A stretch of DNA of 64,000 bases from Pseudomonas saliphila (GCF_008638345.1 NZ_VTVA01000009.1:124001-188000), one strand, 5' to 3'; positions 16,722-27,410 are shown, numbered from the stretch's first letter. Made by a program: numbers and translations. The notes: generated from the sequence alone by a model not told the origin.

Positions 16722-18058
16722 GAGTTGTTCCTCGCAATTCCACGGTCGGGACTGATCCAGCGCGCGCGCTCCTGCCGCGGCCTGAGCATGACTTTGGGAA
16801 AGCTCGCCAAAGTCGTAAGCAGCGTGATGATCCAGAACACCAGCGGGTACCATATGATCCAGAACAAGGCGCGACCCAGCCCCTCCTCGTAACGCCGCTC
16901 GATGAGCAGACTGAGACTGAACTGCATAAGGCAGACGCACGCCAGAACCAGACCGGTAAAGCCGGGCGGAATGATACTTTGCACCTGAAGGTTTTCGTGG
17001 AGTTCGAAGAAGGATCCCAGCGCCAGCAGCACAATGGTTAGGGCGAAGGCAAACGCCCACACCGCAGACAGACAGAACTCAATCAGCAGGGGCCACATAT
17101 AACGGAAGCGCCACTTCCAGATAGTGCTGATGTTCTTGCGCAGCACCTCTGCCCCGCCGCGTGACCAGCGCAAACGTTGCTTCCACAAACCCCGCAGGGT
17201 TTCGGGCATCAGAATCCAGCACAGCGCCCGGGGCTCATAGAATATCGACCAGTGATCCAGCTGCAGCTTCCAGCTGATGTCGATATCCTCGGTAATCATA
17301 TCCGGGCTCCAGTAGTCGACCCGGTCCAACGCACTGCGTCGGAATGCAGCGACCACGCCAGAGATCGTAAACACCCGGCCATAGACTCGCTGGGTACGCT
17401 TGATCAAGCCAATGATCGAGGAGAATTCGCCGACCTGAATGCGGCCGATCAGCGTCGAACGGGTTCGAATACGCGGATTGCCGGTCACCGCACCAACCCG
17501 CATATGCTTGATCAAGGGCGCGACCAGATAGGCCACGGCGTCTTCGGCCAACAGGGCGTCGCCGTCGATGCACACCAGATACTCGCTGCGAGCGGCCAAG
17601 GCACCCATCCGCAGTGCAACGGCCTTACCCTGGTTCTTGGCCAGATGCACGACGCGCAAGCGCGGATGCTGTTTGGCCAGCTCGTCGAGGCGTACACCCG
17701 TGTCATCGCTCGAGCCGTCGTTAATGGCCACCACTTCAATATTCTGATAACGCTGGGCCAGCGCCGCGCCGACTGTTTCCGCCACCTGCTGGCCTTCATT
17801 GAAACAGGGTATCAGGATCGAAATCAGCGGATTACCGGGCAGTTCCGGGGCCGGGATATCGCCATCATTGCTCCAGGGCCACTTACGCTCCCAGTGCAAC
17901 CAGAAGTACAGCCCCCCGGCCATCCATAGCGCCGACATCAACAGCGGATAGAAGAACACGAAGTTAAGCAGCACCTTGCCAGTCAAGGCCAGGGTCAGCC
18001 CTAACGGACCGAATAACACCAGCAGGAAGACCAGAATGGCGATTGTCCGCTCTCTCAT
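16718..18058 (-). CDS. pgaC: Poly-beta-1,6-N-acetyl-D-glucosamine synthase PgaC
   Basis: A 446-residue processive family 2 glycosyltransferase in the inner membrane that polymerises UDP-GlcNAc. Catalytic motifs are complete: NDGSSDD (113-119), DGD (165-167), TED (256-258) and QRLRW (294-298). Two membrane helices precede the catalytic domain, and hydrophobic segments follow it after residue 315. It overlaps pgaB upstream and pgaD downstream, each by ATGA, showing tight translational coupling. The product is the biofilm adhesin PNAG. Confidence 0.95.
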   Translation of the reverse strand: MRERTIAILVFLLVLFGPLGLTLALTGKVLLNFVFFYPLLMSALWMAGGLYFWLHWERKWPWSNDGDIPAPELPGNPLISILIPCFNEGQQVAETVGAALAQRYQNIEVVAINDGSSDDTGVRLDELAKQHPRLRVVHLAKNQGKAVALRMGALAARSEYLVCIDGDALLAEDAVAYLVAPLIKHMRVGAVTGNPRIRTRSTLIGRIQVGEFSSIIGLIKRTQRVYGRVFTISGVVAAFRRSALDRVDYWSPDMITEDIDISWKLQLDHWSIFYEPRALCWILMPETLRGLWKQRLRWSRGGAEVLRKNISTIWKWRFRYMWPLLIEFCLSAVWAFAFALTIVLLALGSFFELHENLQVQSIIPPGFTGLVLACVCLMQFSLSLLIERRYEEGLGRALFWIIWYPLVFWIITLLTTLASFPKVMLRPRQERARWISPDRGIARNNS

Positions 18059-20061
18059 CGCTCGGTACTCCAGGCATTGGACAGTGCCGGACGCACTTGT
18101 TCGAGGCGCGGATTATCAGTATGGAAATCATCCGGGTAATAGCCAAAGTGACGCGCACCCTCCCACTGCAGACGCTCCATCCAGCGCACCAGCAACTCGC
18201 TGTCGATCGGTGCCTCCTGGCCGACACGCCAATCGCGGGCCTGAAGCTCAAACAGGGTCTTGTCCATGGCGTCGGGGTGCTGCTTGACCTCACGCACCAG
18301 CCGCGAGAGCCAGGCGTCTGAATCGGCCTTGCTGACGCCCTCCATCAGGGGCATGGCCATGATGGCGGTCCAGTCATAGCTCTCCAAAAAGCCCTGCATG
18401 TTCTGCGCGAACCAGGCCTCGCTTTCCGGCTCGAGGATTGGCATGGCGAAGATATTCCGTGCGGTTTTCACCTGCGGGCCGCGAATGGCTTTGACCTTGT
18501 CAGCCAGTTCCAGGGTGAAATCGGTCAGATACTGGCTCTTGAAGCGCGTCCAGGCGGCCATCTGTTCGGGGTTGGCGCGCAGGACTGTCAGGTCAGGGTT
18601 CAGGCCTGCGTCGGCATAGGCCTGCCGCGCCGCGCTGCCGGCATCTTCAAAATCGGAGAGCAGGGCGTCATCGTGAAACAGCAGACCCTGGAAACTCGCA
18701 TGCCCGGCCAGATCCTCATAGATTTCGCCAATCTGCTTGCGCACCTCGGGATCAAACGGCGACAGACGCCGGTACTGCACGGGGCTCACTGCCGCCTCAT
18801 CCTCGCCGGCGCCATCAATTTCGGTCACGCGTGGCAACGCTGGATCCAGGTCAAAACTCATGACCGGCATCCAGGCATAGATTTCCACCCCGGTGCGGGT
18901 ACGCAATTGCCAGGCAGCGCGATTGAACAGGTCAGCCCGCATCGGCAAATGACGGTTCGGGAAATAAAGCGACTTGACCAAACCGTCCCCTTCGGGATCG
19001 GCATAGGCCTGGAGGAATACGGTATTGATGCGCAGGTCGAAGATTCGCTGGATCAGCAAGCCCAGATTCGCCTCCATCTGCATCGGATCCGGATCGTACA
19101 CGTAGTCCAGATCGACGTGGGCGACGCGCATGGCGGGCTCCTCCTGCATGCCACTGACGGCGGCCGCGAAGTTCTCGGTGCTCGGGTCTTCACCGATCAG
19201 ATAGCGCCCGGCATTACGCAGATTCTCGACCGTCGCCAATCCGCCTTCCAGCGTCACCGCCATCTGGTAGCCGTTCTTGTCTAAAATCTCCAGTGCCATG
19301 CCGTTGGCGGCGCCATAGGGCCATACCCAGACCCGCGGGCTACGACCGGTAACATCGCGTATTTTCTGCGTGATCCGCTGCACATCAGTATCGAGCCGAG
19401 CCTTGTACGCCTCGCCTGTCTCGTAGGTGCGGCTCAATGGGTCGTACATGCGATTGGCCGCCGCCGGCAGCTTGTTGCCCTGCGGGTTGGCCAGCGCACC
19501 AAAGTGCAGGTTGTCCGTGTGTGCGCCGATCTCCACCAACCCCGAGTCGGCTATCTCGCGGATCTGCGCACGGGTTGCGAAGCGCTCGCGAGCCGCGGGC
19601 ACACCACCAAAATCGACCTTCTGATCGGTGGGGGTGTCCATCCAGACACCCACCGGCGCCAGCACCGCCGGCCATTGATAGGCCCTGAGTATCGGCAGCA
19701 CGCGCTCACCGAAACTGCTGAAACCATCGTCAAAGCTCAGCAACACGGCCTTTTCCGGCAGCACAGTACCGCCCTGGCGTGCTTCCAGAATCTGATCAAT
19801 GGACACTGCCTGGTAGCCGCTCTCGCGCAACCAGGCCAGTTGATCGACCAGGTTTAACGTTCGTACCGACAGGAAGGTGTTATCCGCCTCGCCGTCTTCC
19901 ACGTCATGGTAGGCCAGCGCCAGAACATGGTTCTTTGGCCAGGGTGCTTCACGATTGGTTACCGGTCGATCCGCTGGTGCGGTGAAAGGGACTGACTGCG
20001 CCCACACAGCGCCCAGCAGCAGAACCCATAACAGAAAAACACGTCCGAGACATTTCATCAC
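18055..20061 (-). CDS. pgaB: PNAG de-N-acetylase PgaB
   Basis: A 668-residue two-domain periplasmic enzyme. The N-terminal carbohydrate esterase 4 domain has the metal and catalytic aspartates in SFDDG (109-113) and the metal histidines in AHTDNLH. The C-terminal half (about 310-640) matches the PgaB glycoside-hydrolase-like domain with [10 protein letters not shown] near its start. It partly deacetylates PNAG so that it can be exported through PgaA. The signal peptide ([21 protein letters not shown]) ends without a Cys at the cleavage site, unlike the E. coli lipoprotein. ATG 20061 overlaps the pgaA stop as ATGA. Confidence 0.94.
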   Translation of the reverse strand: MMKCLGRVFLLWVLLLGAVWAQSVPFTAPADRPVTNREAPWPKNHVLALAYHDVEDGEADNTFLSVRTLNLVDQLAWLRESGYQAVSIDQILEARQGGTVLPEKAVLLSFDDGFSSFGERVLPILRAYQWPAVLAPVGVWMDTPTDQKVDFGGVPAARERFATRAQIREIADSGLVEIGAHTDNLHFGALANPQGNKLPAAANRMYDPLSRTYETGEAYKARLDTDVQRITQKIRDVTGRSPRVWVWPYGAANGMALEILDKNGYQMAVTLEGGLATVENLRNAGRYLIGEDPSTENFAAAVSGMQEEPAMRVAHVDLDYVYDPDPMQMEANLGLLIQRIFDLRINTVFLQAYADPEGDGLVKSLYFPNRHLPMRADLFNRAAWQLRTRTGVEIYAWMPVMSFDLDPALPRVTEIDGAGEDEAAVSPVQYRRLSPFDPEVRKQIGEIYEDLAGHASFQGLLFHDDALLSDFEDAGSAARQAYADAGLNPDLTVLRANPEQMAAWTRFKSQYLTDFTLELADKVKAIRGPQVKTARNIFAMPILEPESEAWFAQNMQGFLESYDWTAIMAMPLMEGVSKADSDAWLSRLVREVKQHPDAMDKTLFELQARDWRVGQEAPIDSELLVRWMERLQWEGARHFGYYPDDFHTDNPRLEQVRPALSNAWSTER

Positions 20062-22508
20062 AGCCCCCTGAAGCGAAAGTTGACGTAGAAAACCAGGCGA
20101 TATTCCCGCTCACGGTCCCCGTCATAGGGCCGGCTTAAAGCAGACAGCATGAAACCGCTGTCGAACACGTCGTTCATGCTTAATCGCTGCCCATAGGCGA
20201 TTAGCCCCATCGCGCCGCCACTGAAGTCGCGCTGATCGTAATAACCCAGGCCCAGCTGCACGTCCTGACTCCACGCTGTCTCGTAGCGCCGATGCATGAT
20301 GTGCGACAGACTCAGGGTCGACATCACGCTGGCATCGGCTTCCGGGTTGAAGTACGGTCCCTCCCCTCCCTGGCTGTTGCGGCTGGTCGCCAGCTCCAGC
20401 CCGGCATCGAGCGTCAGCCGCGGAGCCGCAAAGACCCGTTGGCTGCCGTCAAGCACCAGGCTCAACCGGTCGTTACCATCACTGAAGCGCATTGGCGAAA
20501 CAGACAGGCTGACTTCCCGGCTCTCGCTTTCACGCCAACGCGCGTAAGCAGAGAGGCTGTCGGCGTCAACATCGCTGTTTAATGCCCGCAGCGGCGTCGA
20601 GCCCGATAGCAGTTCGGCTGACCAGCCGTACTGCCATTCATCGCTGATGTCATGCACGCCAGCCAACCTGGCTCCGGTACGACGACCGAAGCCATATTCA
20701 TGGCTGGAGACTTCTGCTTCCAGGGTGTGATTGCGGCTACGCCGCTCGACGCCGGCACGCAGCCAGTCGTGGTCTGCATCACCTTCGAGAAACTCGCCCC
20801 GGCCGATACCGCCGCCGGCGAACACCCGCCAATCATTCTGAAACGGCGAACTGTATACGACCGTTTCAACACCATAGTCGTCGCCGCCCGTGACACTGTC
20901 GTCGGGGCTTTTGCCGCGATAGCCGGCTATGCGCAACTCGGCCATGTGGTGAACGTCGCGCAGACGATCAGCACGCCGAGCGCGGAGGTTGTCCGGAAAA
21001 CGGGTCACCAGGTCGTCGGTCAACACATCGACCTGCCACCACTCCTGCAGCGCCATGGCATTTATCGCCTGGCCCGCCTCGACCTCTACGGATCGCGGCG
21101 CGATGTTCTCGGCCATCTTCAACTGCTGTTCGGCACGTCGCGGCCAGCCTCGCGCGGTGTATACGCTGGCACGGCTGGTGCGCAATGAAATATTGCCCGG
21201 CGCAGCATCCGACAGGCCATCGAAAGCCTGCTGCGCCGCAGGCAAGTCATCACGGTACAGGGCGTTATTGGCCAGTAGCATCTGGCCTTCGAGCCAGTTC
21301 TGATTCGGTCGCCCTTCGGGCACACCCATGGGATATAGCCGCGCGGGCTGAGCCGCGGCCAGTTGTTTGCTGAGCTGATCAGCCTCTTCCAACCGCTCGC
21401 TCTCAATCAGTGCGTAATACAGGCCCTGATGATCACTCATCCAGCTCTGATCCTTGTCACTGCTGGCAGCAATCACCTGACGGTACAGCTCGGCAGCCTG
21501 TTCGGGCTGGCGCAAATACAGCAGGGCACTGGCCATCCAACGCAGCGCATAGGGGGGCAATGCCACCTGCATGTCTCTTAGTGCATGGTATTCATCGACA
21601 ACACGTTGCATCTCCCCACGCGCAAGCAGCGCACCCATGCGGTCAGTACGCACTCGTACAATGTCCGCCTCCGCCGCGGGCACCGTTTCCCATTCCTTGA
21701 GCAGCGCATCGGCTTTGGCCAGTGCCCGGTCTGCCACGACAAAGCGTTCGGATTCAGAGCGACTGGCAGTGTCAGCCAGACGTATGCGCTCAGCCAGAGC
21801 ATCGCCACGCATGCCACGCAGCTCCTCGTCTGTGAGCAGCTGCGGGTGCTGCTCGGCAATGTCCAGAGCCAACACCGGCAAGCCTGCACGCTGGAGGGCA
21901 AACAGATACTCGCGCAGCACGTCGCGACGGCCGGGAGCCAACCGCCAGGCACGGTCGTATTCTGCCAGCGAGGCATGCGATTGCCCGTCACGCATCAAGG
22001 CATAACCCAGCGCCAGGCGCGCTTCCAGTTGTTTGGGTGCCTGCTCGGTCCAGTCACGAGCTCGCTCGATAGCGGCTGGCGTCTGGCCCATATCGGCCAT
22101 GGTCATCAACTGTGCCTGCAACAGATCGGCCCGCGCCGGTGCGAGCGAACGAGCCAGCCGGAAGCCCTCGACAGCCTGGTCCCATTCACCGCGGTTGCGC
22201 CGGATACGCGCCACAGCCGCGACGGTGTCGGGGTTTCTGGCATACACGGAGGGATTGGATTGATAGAGGCGCAACACTTCATTTTCTTCGCCTGCCCAAC
22301 TGGCAATCAGAAGCAAATCGATTTGCTGCCTGCGAGTAAGCGACGGCGACTGGCGCAGATATGCCAGCGCGGGCTGCTCGTCGCCGAGACGCGCACGTTC
22401 CAATAGAGCGTTATAGGATTGATCGGCCCAGAGAAGACTGGAACCCAAAGACAGACCCAAGGAGAGGCAGAAAGCAATGACTCGCTTCCCTGCTACGTTA
22501 CTTTGCAT
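20058..22508 (-). CDS. pgaA: PNAG outer-membrane export porin PgaA
   Basis: An 816-residue outer-membrane protein with a signal peptide (VIAFCLSLGLSLGSSLLWA), a periplasmic half rich in tetratricopeptide-like helix pairs (about 30-500), and a C-terminal beta-barrel (about 520-816) ending in a Phe-containing strand (YVNFRFRGL). This is the PgaA layout: TPRs guide deacetylated PNAG into the export barrel. ATG 22508 is chosen because GGAG lies 6 nt upstream and it gives a proper signal peptide. An ATG 54 nt earlier does not. It is the first gene of the operon, with a long AT-rich upstream region. Confidence 0.93.
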   Translation of the reverse strand: MQSNVAGKRVIAFCLSLGLSLGSSLLWADQSYNALLERARLGDEQPALAYLRQSPSLTRRQQIDLLLIASWAGEENEVLRLYQSNPSVYARNPDTVAAVARIRRNRGEWDQAVEGFRLARSLAPARADLLQAQLMTMADMGQTPAAIERARDWTEQAPKQLEARLALGYALMRDGQSHASLAEYDRAWRLAPGRRDVLREYLFALQRAGLPVLALDIAEQHPQLLTDEELRGMRGDALAERIRLADTASRSESERFVVADRALAKADALLKEWETVPAAEADIVRVRTDRMGALLARGEMQRVVDEYHALRDMQVALPPYALRWMASALLYLRQPEQAAELYRQVIAASSDKDQSWMSDHQGLYYALIESERLEEADQLSKQLAAAQPARLYPMGVPEGRPNQNWLEGQMLLANNALYRDDLPAAQQAFDGLSDAAPGNISLRTSRASVYTARGWPRRAEQQLKMAENIAPRSVEVEAGQAINAMALQEWWQVDVLTDDLVTRFPDNLRARRADRLRDVHHMAELRIAGYRGKSPDDSVTGGDDYGVETVVYSSPFQNDWRVFAGGGIGRGEFLEGDADHDWLRAGVERRSRNHTLEAEVSSHEYGFGRRTGARLAGVHDISDEWQYGWSAELLSGSTPLRALNSDVDADSLSAYARWRESESREVSLSVSPMRFSDGNDRLSLVLDGSQRVFAAPRLTLDAGLELATSRNSQGGEGPYFNPEADASVMSTLSLSHIMHRRYETAWSQDVQLGLGYYDQRDFSGGAMGLIAYGQRLSMNDVFDSGFMLSALSRPYDGDREREYRLVFYVNFRFRGL

Positions 22509-23592
22509 TCTTCGCTCCGGACATTGCGAAATTATGACAAGAGGAACAAGCAGGAAAAACAAGGTGCCAACTTGCTGTTACCGAAAAAATCTTACGACCA
22601 ACACTGGAAAGTGTCAAACCGAAACGGTGATATATATATTAGGTGGGGTAGTGGGAATCTTTTGGCACATACGTGCTCCAATCGCCTCGCGCCAAAAAAC
22701 TTCTTTCATAAGTTACAGCTGCCCTGCTCAAAGTCTCGAAAGAGGTGCCGGGCGAGGCGCAGGCGCACCAGCGACCACGCCAGCCTTAGGCGCGAGTCAG
22801 GGAGGGGCTTATAGCGAAACACTATATGCCGCAGTACTGATAGGCAGGGTCGGTAAAACACTGCGGAGGCTAACACCTCTCATTCTCAATATTTCGGATC
22901 GCGGCGATTATGGATAAGCTATCTCACTTGCACGAGAACTTTCATGACATATTAAACCCATCATTACCAAACTTAGAGGAGACATCTATAATCGCATATA
23001 TAATGTATTCACTCAAATACTCAATACCGAAGATATCTTAAAAACCTCCTCTCCAGCTCGAACACTTATTTATTTCAACCGGTACAACTTATTTATTATT
23101 AAACCCACCAACTTAAAACCATCTCCGATCTTCTCCATACTCTAATCAACCCACCCTTGCATGTTTTAATTAAATTGCAGGCTTTTCTGGTTAGTCAGTG
23201 GGATTTGTAAACCAGAGGGAACAGCAAAACCTCCCCACTGGAACAATGAAACCAACAGGAAGCCCATTTTCAAGCGGTTACGTGGTTTGGAGTGACCTGC
23301 CTCCCCGACGGTCCGAAGCACAAGTAAGGCAAAAAACCCCGCGCACCTTAGGGCAAAAAATCCCTGATCGGGCCGCGCAATTGTGATCTAACCCCCAAAG
23401 TTTTTATTCAACTTGCAGGCAATTTCACAGCTTGAGGGAGATAGCCATTTGACGTGACCCACGGTTTCGCGTACTCAACGCCGCCGGCATAACAGGAAGC
23501 GGGCCAATATAAATGGTTAACAATTGTGTCAAACCCGATGGACGCTCCGACTGACAAACTTTTTTACAAATGCGCGACTTGAAAAGTCGCGT
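22509..23592. other. Large, partly AT-rich intergenic region upstream of pgaA
   Basis: Nearly 1.1 kb with no supported gene. The stretch from about 22920 to 23190 is markedly AT-rich compared with all neighbours, and contains runs such as TTATTTATTATTAAA and ATATATAATG. Open frames here (for example 22477-22917 plus) have no family features and unusual composition. The region should hold the pga promoter and control sites, and could bind an H-NS-like protein (MvaT/MvaU in pseudomonads). I could not identify a specific operator. Confidence 0.6.
23573..23591 (-). terminator. Hairpin directly after gloA
   Basis: Perfect 8-bp stem CGCGACTT-GAA-AAGTCGCG beginning 1 nt past the gloA stop on the minus strand. 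The T-run is poor, so efficiency is uncertain. Confidence 0.5.
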
Positions 23593-24135
23593 TCAGCTCA
23601 ACACGTCAGGCAACTGCCCCGGCGTAAAAAGCTCTATCCAATAGCTATCCGGATCCTTAATGAAGGCGATGCGTTTCATTTTTCCGTCGTTCGGACGCTT
23701 GACGAAATCCACCCCGAGCGACTCGAAGCGCTCGCAAGCGGCATCCAGATCCGGAACGGCAAAACCGATATGGCCGAAGCCCTGAGGCTGGTCGTTGCCG
23801 TTGTGATAGGCAAAATCCGGATCGTCCTCGGTACCCCAGTTGTGCGTCAGCTCGAGCATTGCCGGGCGGCCGAAGGTTTGCACCAGCCGCACTTTGGCCT
23901 CATGCGACCAGTAGCCCAGATCCAGTTCGTCGATCATTGCCAGGAAATACAGGCTGAAGCGCATGTCTTCAAAATCCAGGCGCTTGACCAGGGTCATCCC
24001 CATGATGCGGGTGTAGAAATCCAGCGATGCAGCGGGATCCTTGATGCGCAGCATCGTCTGATTGAGGACGAAGCCCTCCGTGGCCGGGTCGCGATCCTCG
24101 CACAGTCCTTCAGCGGTTTCGAAATGGCGTGACAT
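23593..24135 (-). CDS. gloA: Lactoylglutathione lyase (glyoxalase I)
   Basis: A 180-residue metal-dependent lyase that turns the methylglyoxal-glutathione adduct into S-lactoylglutathione. The vicinal-oxygen-chelate fold is clear: QTMLRIKDPAASLDFYTR early, ELTHNWGTE in the middle (metal Glu), GFGHIGFAVPD (metal His) and DPDSYWIEL (metal Glu) at the end. The length fits the longer proteobacterial/eukaryote-like glyoxalase I group, which tends to be zinc-dependent. It lies 102 bp downstream of a crotonase gene on the same strand and is followed at once by a hairpin. Confidence 0.93.
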   Translation of the reverse strand: MSRHFETAEGLCEDRDPATEGFVLNQTMLRIKDPAASLDFYTRIMGMTLVKRLDFEDMRFSLYFLAMIDELDLGYWSHEAKVRLVQTFGRPAMLELTHNWGTEDDPDFAYHNGNDQPQGFGHIGFAVPDLDAACERFESLGVDFVKRPNDGKMKRIAFIKDPDSYWIELFTPGQLPDVLS

Positions 24136-24237
24136 GGCAACGGCTCCTCAAATGATTGGTCAGTAAGGAAGCCTAGCATTTCAGCATCGGTTGGCGCTCT
24201 ATCGCGAACCTCAGACGACGCCAACCGAACCCGGCAC

Positions 24238-25086
24238 TCAGCGGAAAGGCCGCTCCGGCCACCAGGGGAAGAAGTCCGGACGGTCCTGGCTGGGACGCAG
24301 GGTGAAGCGTGCCGGCCGTTTTTCCAGGAAGGACTGCACGCCCTCCTTCGCATCGGCCGATTCGCCCATGAAGGCAATCGCGCGGGAATCAACAATATGC
24401 GCTTCCATCGGGTGGTCGGCGCCCAGCATGCGCCAAAGCATCTGGCGATTCAGCAGCGTAGACATGGGCGAGGTGTTGTCGGCAATTTCGCGGGCCAATG
24501 TCTTGGCCGCAGGCAGCAACTCGTCCGGTTCATGGATGCTGCGAATCAGACCGCCGCGCAGTGCCTCTTCGGCATCGAACACGCGTCCGGTAAAGACCCA
24601 CTCCGCCGCTTGTTGTACGCCGACCAGGCGCGGCAGGAACCAGCTGGAGCAGGCTTCCATGGTGATGCCCCGACGGGCGAAGACAAAACCGAAGCGCGCC
24701 TTGGTGGAGGCCAGACGAATATCCATGGGCAGGGTCATGGTCGCGCCAACGCCCACCGCCGCGCCGTTAAAGGCGCCGATTACCGGCTTGGTGCTCTCGA
24801 AGATGCGCAGCGAAACGGTACCACCGCCGTCACGCAGATCGGCGTTGCTACGCTTGTGACGATTGAAGGTATCGCCGCCGCTCTCCAGATCCGCACCGGC
24901 GCAGAAGGCCTTGCCGGCACCGGTCATGATCACGACGCGCACGTCATCGTCGGCGTCAGCGGCATCAAAGGCTTCGATCAGTTCGCGACGCATGTCGGCA
25001 TTGAAGGCATTCATGCGGTCGGGGCGGTTGAGGGTCAGGACGAGGATGCCGTCCTCGACCTGATAATTCAGCGTTGAATAACTCAC
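24238..25086 (-). CDS. Crotonase / enoyl-CoA hydratase-isomerase family protein
   Basis: A 282-residue crotonase-fold protein. The oxyanion-hole segments are recognisable (GAGKAFCAGADLESG and GAFNGAAVGVGATM). The position of the first hydratase Glu carries Thr, and the second motif reads RRGITMEACSSW, with a Glu placed as in isomerase or other non-hydratase members. It is therefore probably an enoyl-CoA isomerase-like enzyme rather than a true hydratase. Start GTG 25086 is preferred because AGGAG lies 7 nt upstream. An in-frame ATG at 25149 has no ribosome site. It precedes gloA. Confidence 0.82.
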   Translation of the reverse strand: MSYSTLNYQVEDGILVLTLNRPDRMNAFNADMRRELIEAFDAADADDDVRVVIMTGAGKAFCAGADLESGGDTFNRHKRSNADLRDGGGTVSLRIFESTKPVIGAFNGAAVGVGATMTLPMDIRLASTKARFGFVFARRGITMEACSSWFLPRLVGVQQAAEWVFTGRVFDAEEALRGGLIRSIHEPDELLPAAKTLAREIADNTSPMSTLLNRQMLWRMLGADHPMEAHIVDSRAIAFMGESADAKEGVQSFLEKRPARFTLRPSQDRPDFFPWWPERPFR

Positions 25087-25207
25087 TGCGGCACTCCTGC
25101 GAAAAGGGGAAGGCCGAACAGTGTAAGAGCGTAAATGTGCGTGGACCATGACACTCGGCTTTGCGTATGCAAAGCCATAGGCAGGGCCGATTGATGCTGA
25201 GGTTAAG

Positions 25208-25933
25208 CTAGTCGACGCGCTCGAACTTGAGATCCCAGACGCCGTGCCCGAGACGCTCGCCGCGGCGCTCGAACTTGGTCACCGGACGCTCTTCCGGATG
25301 TGGGATATAGGTGCCATCGGGTGCCAGATTACGGTAACCCGGCGCGGCGCTCATCACCTCAAGCATCTGCTCGGCGTAGGCTTCCCAATCGGTTGCCATA
25401 TGGAACACACCGCCAGGCTTGAGCTTTTGCCGCAGCTTCTCGGCAAAATCCAGCTGCACGATACGGCGCTTGTTGTGCTTTTTCTTGTGCCAGGGATCGG
25501 GAAAGAACAGCAACACCCGGTCCAGGCTGGCGTCAGGAATGGTCTTGTCGAGCACTTCGATCGCATCGCAATCGAATACCCGGAGGTTGCTCAGCCCGGC
25601 ATTGAGCACGCCATTGAGTAGCGAGCCAACGCCGGGGCGATGCACTTCCACGCCGATAAAATCCTGCTCCGGGGCGGCCGCTGCCATCTCCAGCAGCGAC
25701 TGGCCCATGCCGAAGCCGATCTCCAGCGTGCGCGGTGCCTGGCGGCCGAATAACACATCCAGATCGAGCATGCCGTGCTCAAGATCAAGCCCGAACTTTG
25801 GCCAGCCAACGTCGATGCCGCGCTTCTGTGCATCGGTCATGCGTCCGGCACGCATCACAAAGCTGCGAATCGCGCGGCGGGGATGTTCGCTGGCCTCAAC
25901 GGGCAGGTCGGTCGGGGTCTGGCTATCGGTCAT
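25208..25933 (-). CDS. trmB: tRNA (guanine-N7-)-methyltransferase TrmB
   Basis: A 241-residue SAM-dependent enzyme that makes m7G46 in tRNA variable loops. The SAM-binding [14 protein letters not shown] and the family signature [15 protein letters not shown] are present, as is the C-terminal [17 protein letters not shown]. It is the third gene of a thiS-thiG-trmB run on the minus strand, 19 bp from thiG, an arrangement common in pseudomonads. Confidence 0.96.
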   Translation of the reverse strand: MTDSQTPTDLPVEASEHPRRAIRSFVMRAGRMTDAQKRGIDVGWPKFGLDLEHGMLDLDVLFGRQAPRTLEIGFGMGQSLLEMAAAAPEQDFIGVEVHRPGVGSLLNGVLNAGLSNLRVFDCDAIEVLDKTIPDASLDRVLLFFPDPWHKKKHNKRRIVQLDFAEKLRQKLKPGGVFHMATDWEAYAEQMLEVMSAAPGYRNLAPDGTYIPHPEERPVTKFERRGERLGHGVWDLKFERVD

Positions 25934-25952
25934 GACAAAGGCTCAAATGAAA

Positions 25953-26744
25953 TCAGAAAAAGGTGCCGGCCAGCGGCGAGGAAGCTGACGCATACAGCTT
26001 GCGTTCCATGCGTCCGGCCAGATAGGCGCCGCGACCTGCGAGGACCGCGTGCTTCATGGCCTCGGCCATCAATACGGGCTGCTGAGCATGGGCGATAGCG
26101 GTGTTCATCAACACACCGGCGCAGCCCAATTCCATGGCGATCGCCGCATCCGAGGCCGTACCTACACCCGCATCGACCAACACCGGCACGGTCGCCTCTT
26201 CGAGAATGATGCGCAGGTTATAGGGGTTGCAGATGCCCAGGCCTGAGCCGATCAGACCGGCAAGCGGCATAACGGCGACGCAACCGATTTCGGCCAACTG
26301 ACGCGCGATGATCGGATCGTCGCTGGTGTAGACCATCACATCGAAGCCATCACGCACCAGAATCTCGGCGGCCTTGATGGTTTCAATGACGTCCGGGAAC
26401 AGGGTTTTCTGGTCCGCCAACACTTCGAGCTTGACCAGTTTATGACCGTCCAGCAGTTCACGCGCCAGTCGGCAGGTACGTACGGCATCTTCGGCAGTGA
26501 AACAGCCAGCCGTGTTGGGCAGGATGGTGAAGCGATCGGGCGGTAGCACGTCGAGCAGGTTCGGCTCGCCCGGATTCTGACCGATGTTAGTCCGGCGGAT
26601 AGCCACGGTCACGATCTCGGCACCGGAGGCTTCGATCGCGTCGCGGGTTTCGTCCATATCCTTGTACTTGCCGGTGCCTACCAGCAAGCGGGAACGGTAA
26701 CGCACGCCGGCAATTTCCAGCGCGTCCTGAGTCAGGTTAGTCAT
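25953..26744 (-). CDS. thiG: Thiazole synthase ThiG
   Basis: A 263-residue TIM-barrel enzyme that builds the thiazole phosphate of thiamine from deoxyxylulose phosphate, dehydroglycine and sulfur carried on ThiS. Characteristic segments are [26 protein letters not shown] (with the catalytic Lys in this strand), [12 protein letters not shown] and the phosphate-binding [18 protein letters not shown]. It lies 18 bp after thiS and before trmB. No thiamine riboswitch was recognised upstream. Confidence 0.97.
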   Translation of the reverse strand: MTNLTQDALEIAGVRYRSRLLVGTGKYKDMDETRDAIEASGAEIVTVAIRRTNIGQNPGEPNLLDVLPPDRFTILPNTAGCFTAEDAVRTCRLARELLDGHKLVKLEVLADQKTLFPDVIETIKAAEILVRDGFDVMVYTSDDPIIARQLAEIGCVAVMPLAGLIGSGLGICNPYNLRIILEEATVPVLVDAGVGTASDAAIAMELGCAGVLMNTAIAHAQQPVLMAEAMKHAVLAGRGAYLAGRMERKLYASASSPLAGTFF

Positions 26745-26762
26745 GTGAGCTCCGATCGGCGG

Positions 26763-26963
26763 CTAGCCGCCACCTATGGCGTGAACAATTTCTACCCGGT
26801 CGCCATCGGCAAGTCGGGTGTCGGCGTGTTGGCTGCGCGGCACTATATCCAGATTCAGCTCTACGGCCAGGCGCTTGCCGCTCAAACCCAGCCGCTCGAC
26901 CAGTTCAGCCAGCGTAATCGGGGTTTCCAGGGCGTAGGCTTCGCCATTCAGTTGGATCTGCAT
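26763..26963 (-). CDS. thiS: Sulfur carrier protein ThiS
   Basis: A 66-residue ubiquitin-like sulfur carrier. It ends in the expected Gly-Gly pair (HAIGGG, here with a third Gly), which is adenylated and thiocarboxylated before sulfur transfer to ThiG. MQIQLNGE at the start and LAVELNLDIVPRS in the middle fit the fold. It is the first gene of thiS-thiG-trmB. Confidence 0.94.
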   Translation of the reverse strand: MQIQLNGEAYALETPITLAELVERLGLSGKRLAVELNLDIVPRSQHADTRLADGDRVEIVHAIGGG

Positions 26964-27035
26964 GGGATACTCGAACGTAGTCAGGGAGCCGCCATGATAG
27001 CCTGCTTTACCCGACTCTGGCCACGCCGCAGAGCC

Positions 27036-27410
27036 TCATAACGTACGCCAGACGCCGATCCCCAGACACAGCCAGGCGAGCAGGAACATCACGCCGCCGA
27101 TGGGGGTAATAATGCCCAATTTGCCTACTCCGGTCAGTGCCATGGCATACAGACTGCCGCTGAACAACAGAATGCCAAATGCGAAGAGCCCGCCGGATGC
27201 CTTGAACAGGGCAACGTCCGGCCAGCGCAGCAGCAGCAGTGCAACACCAAAGATCGCAGCGGTGTGCCAGAGCTGATATTGCACGCCAGTCTGAAAAGCG
27301 TTCAGCAGATTGTCCGGCAGCCGGCTGCGTAAACCATGCGCCGCAAAGGCGCCCAGTGCGACGCCGGTGAATCCGCTAAAGGACGCCAGCAAAAGCAATA
27401 ACTTGGCCAT
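27036..27410 (-). CDS. DUF423 family small membrane protein
   Basis: A 124-residue protein with four predicted membrane helices. The N-terminus FSGFTGVALGAFAAHGL and the C-terminal TPIGGVMFLLAWLCL are the recognisable DUF423 (YwdK-like) features. The function of this family is unknown. It is divergent from mtgA with about 50 bp between the start codons, so the two promoters must overlap. It lies 72 bp upstream of thiS on the same strand. Confidence 0.88.
   Translation of the reverse strand: MAKLLLLLASFSGFTGVALGAFAAHGLRSRLPDNLLNAFQTGVQYQLWHTAAIFGVALLLLRWPDVALFKASGGLFAFGILLFSGSLYAMALTGVGKLGIITPIGGVMFLLAWLCLGIGVWRTL

Noticed and set aside
22671-22690. Possible sigma-54 promoter TGGCAC...TGCT upstream of pgaA
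   Set aside because: The GG to GC spacing is one base short, and it points away from pgaA.
22477-22917. Open frame in the region upstream of pgaA
   Set aside because: It has no ribosome site and no family features, and it overlaps the start of pgaA on the other strand. It is treated as non-coding.
26964-27035. Thiamine (TPP) riboswitch upstream of thiS
   Set aside because: The gap is only 72 bp and shows no conserved TPP-aptamer motif.
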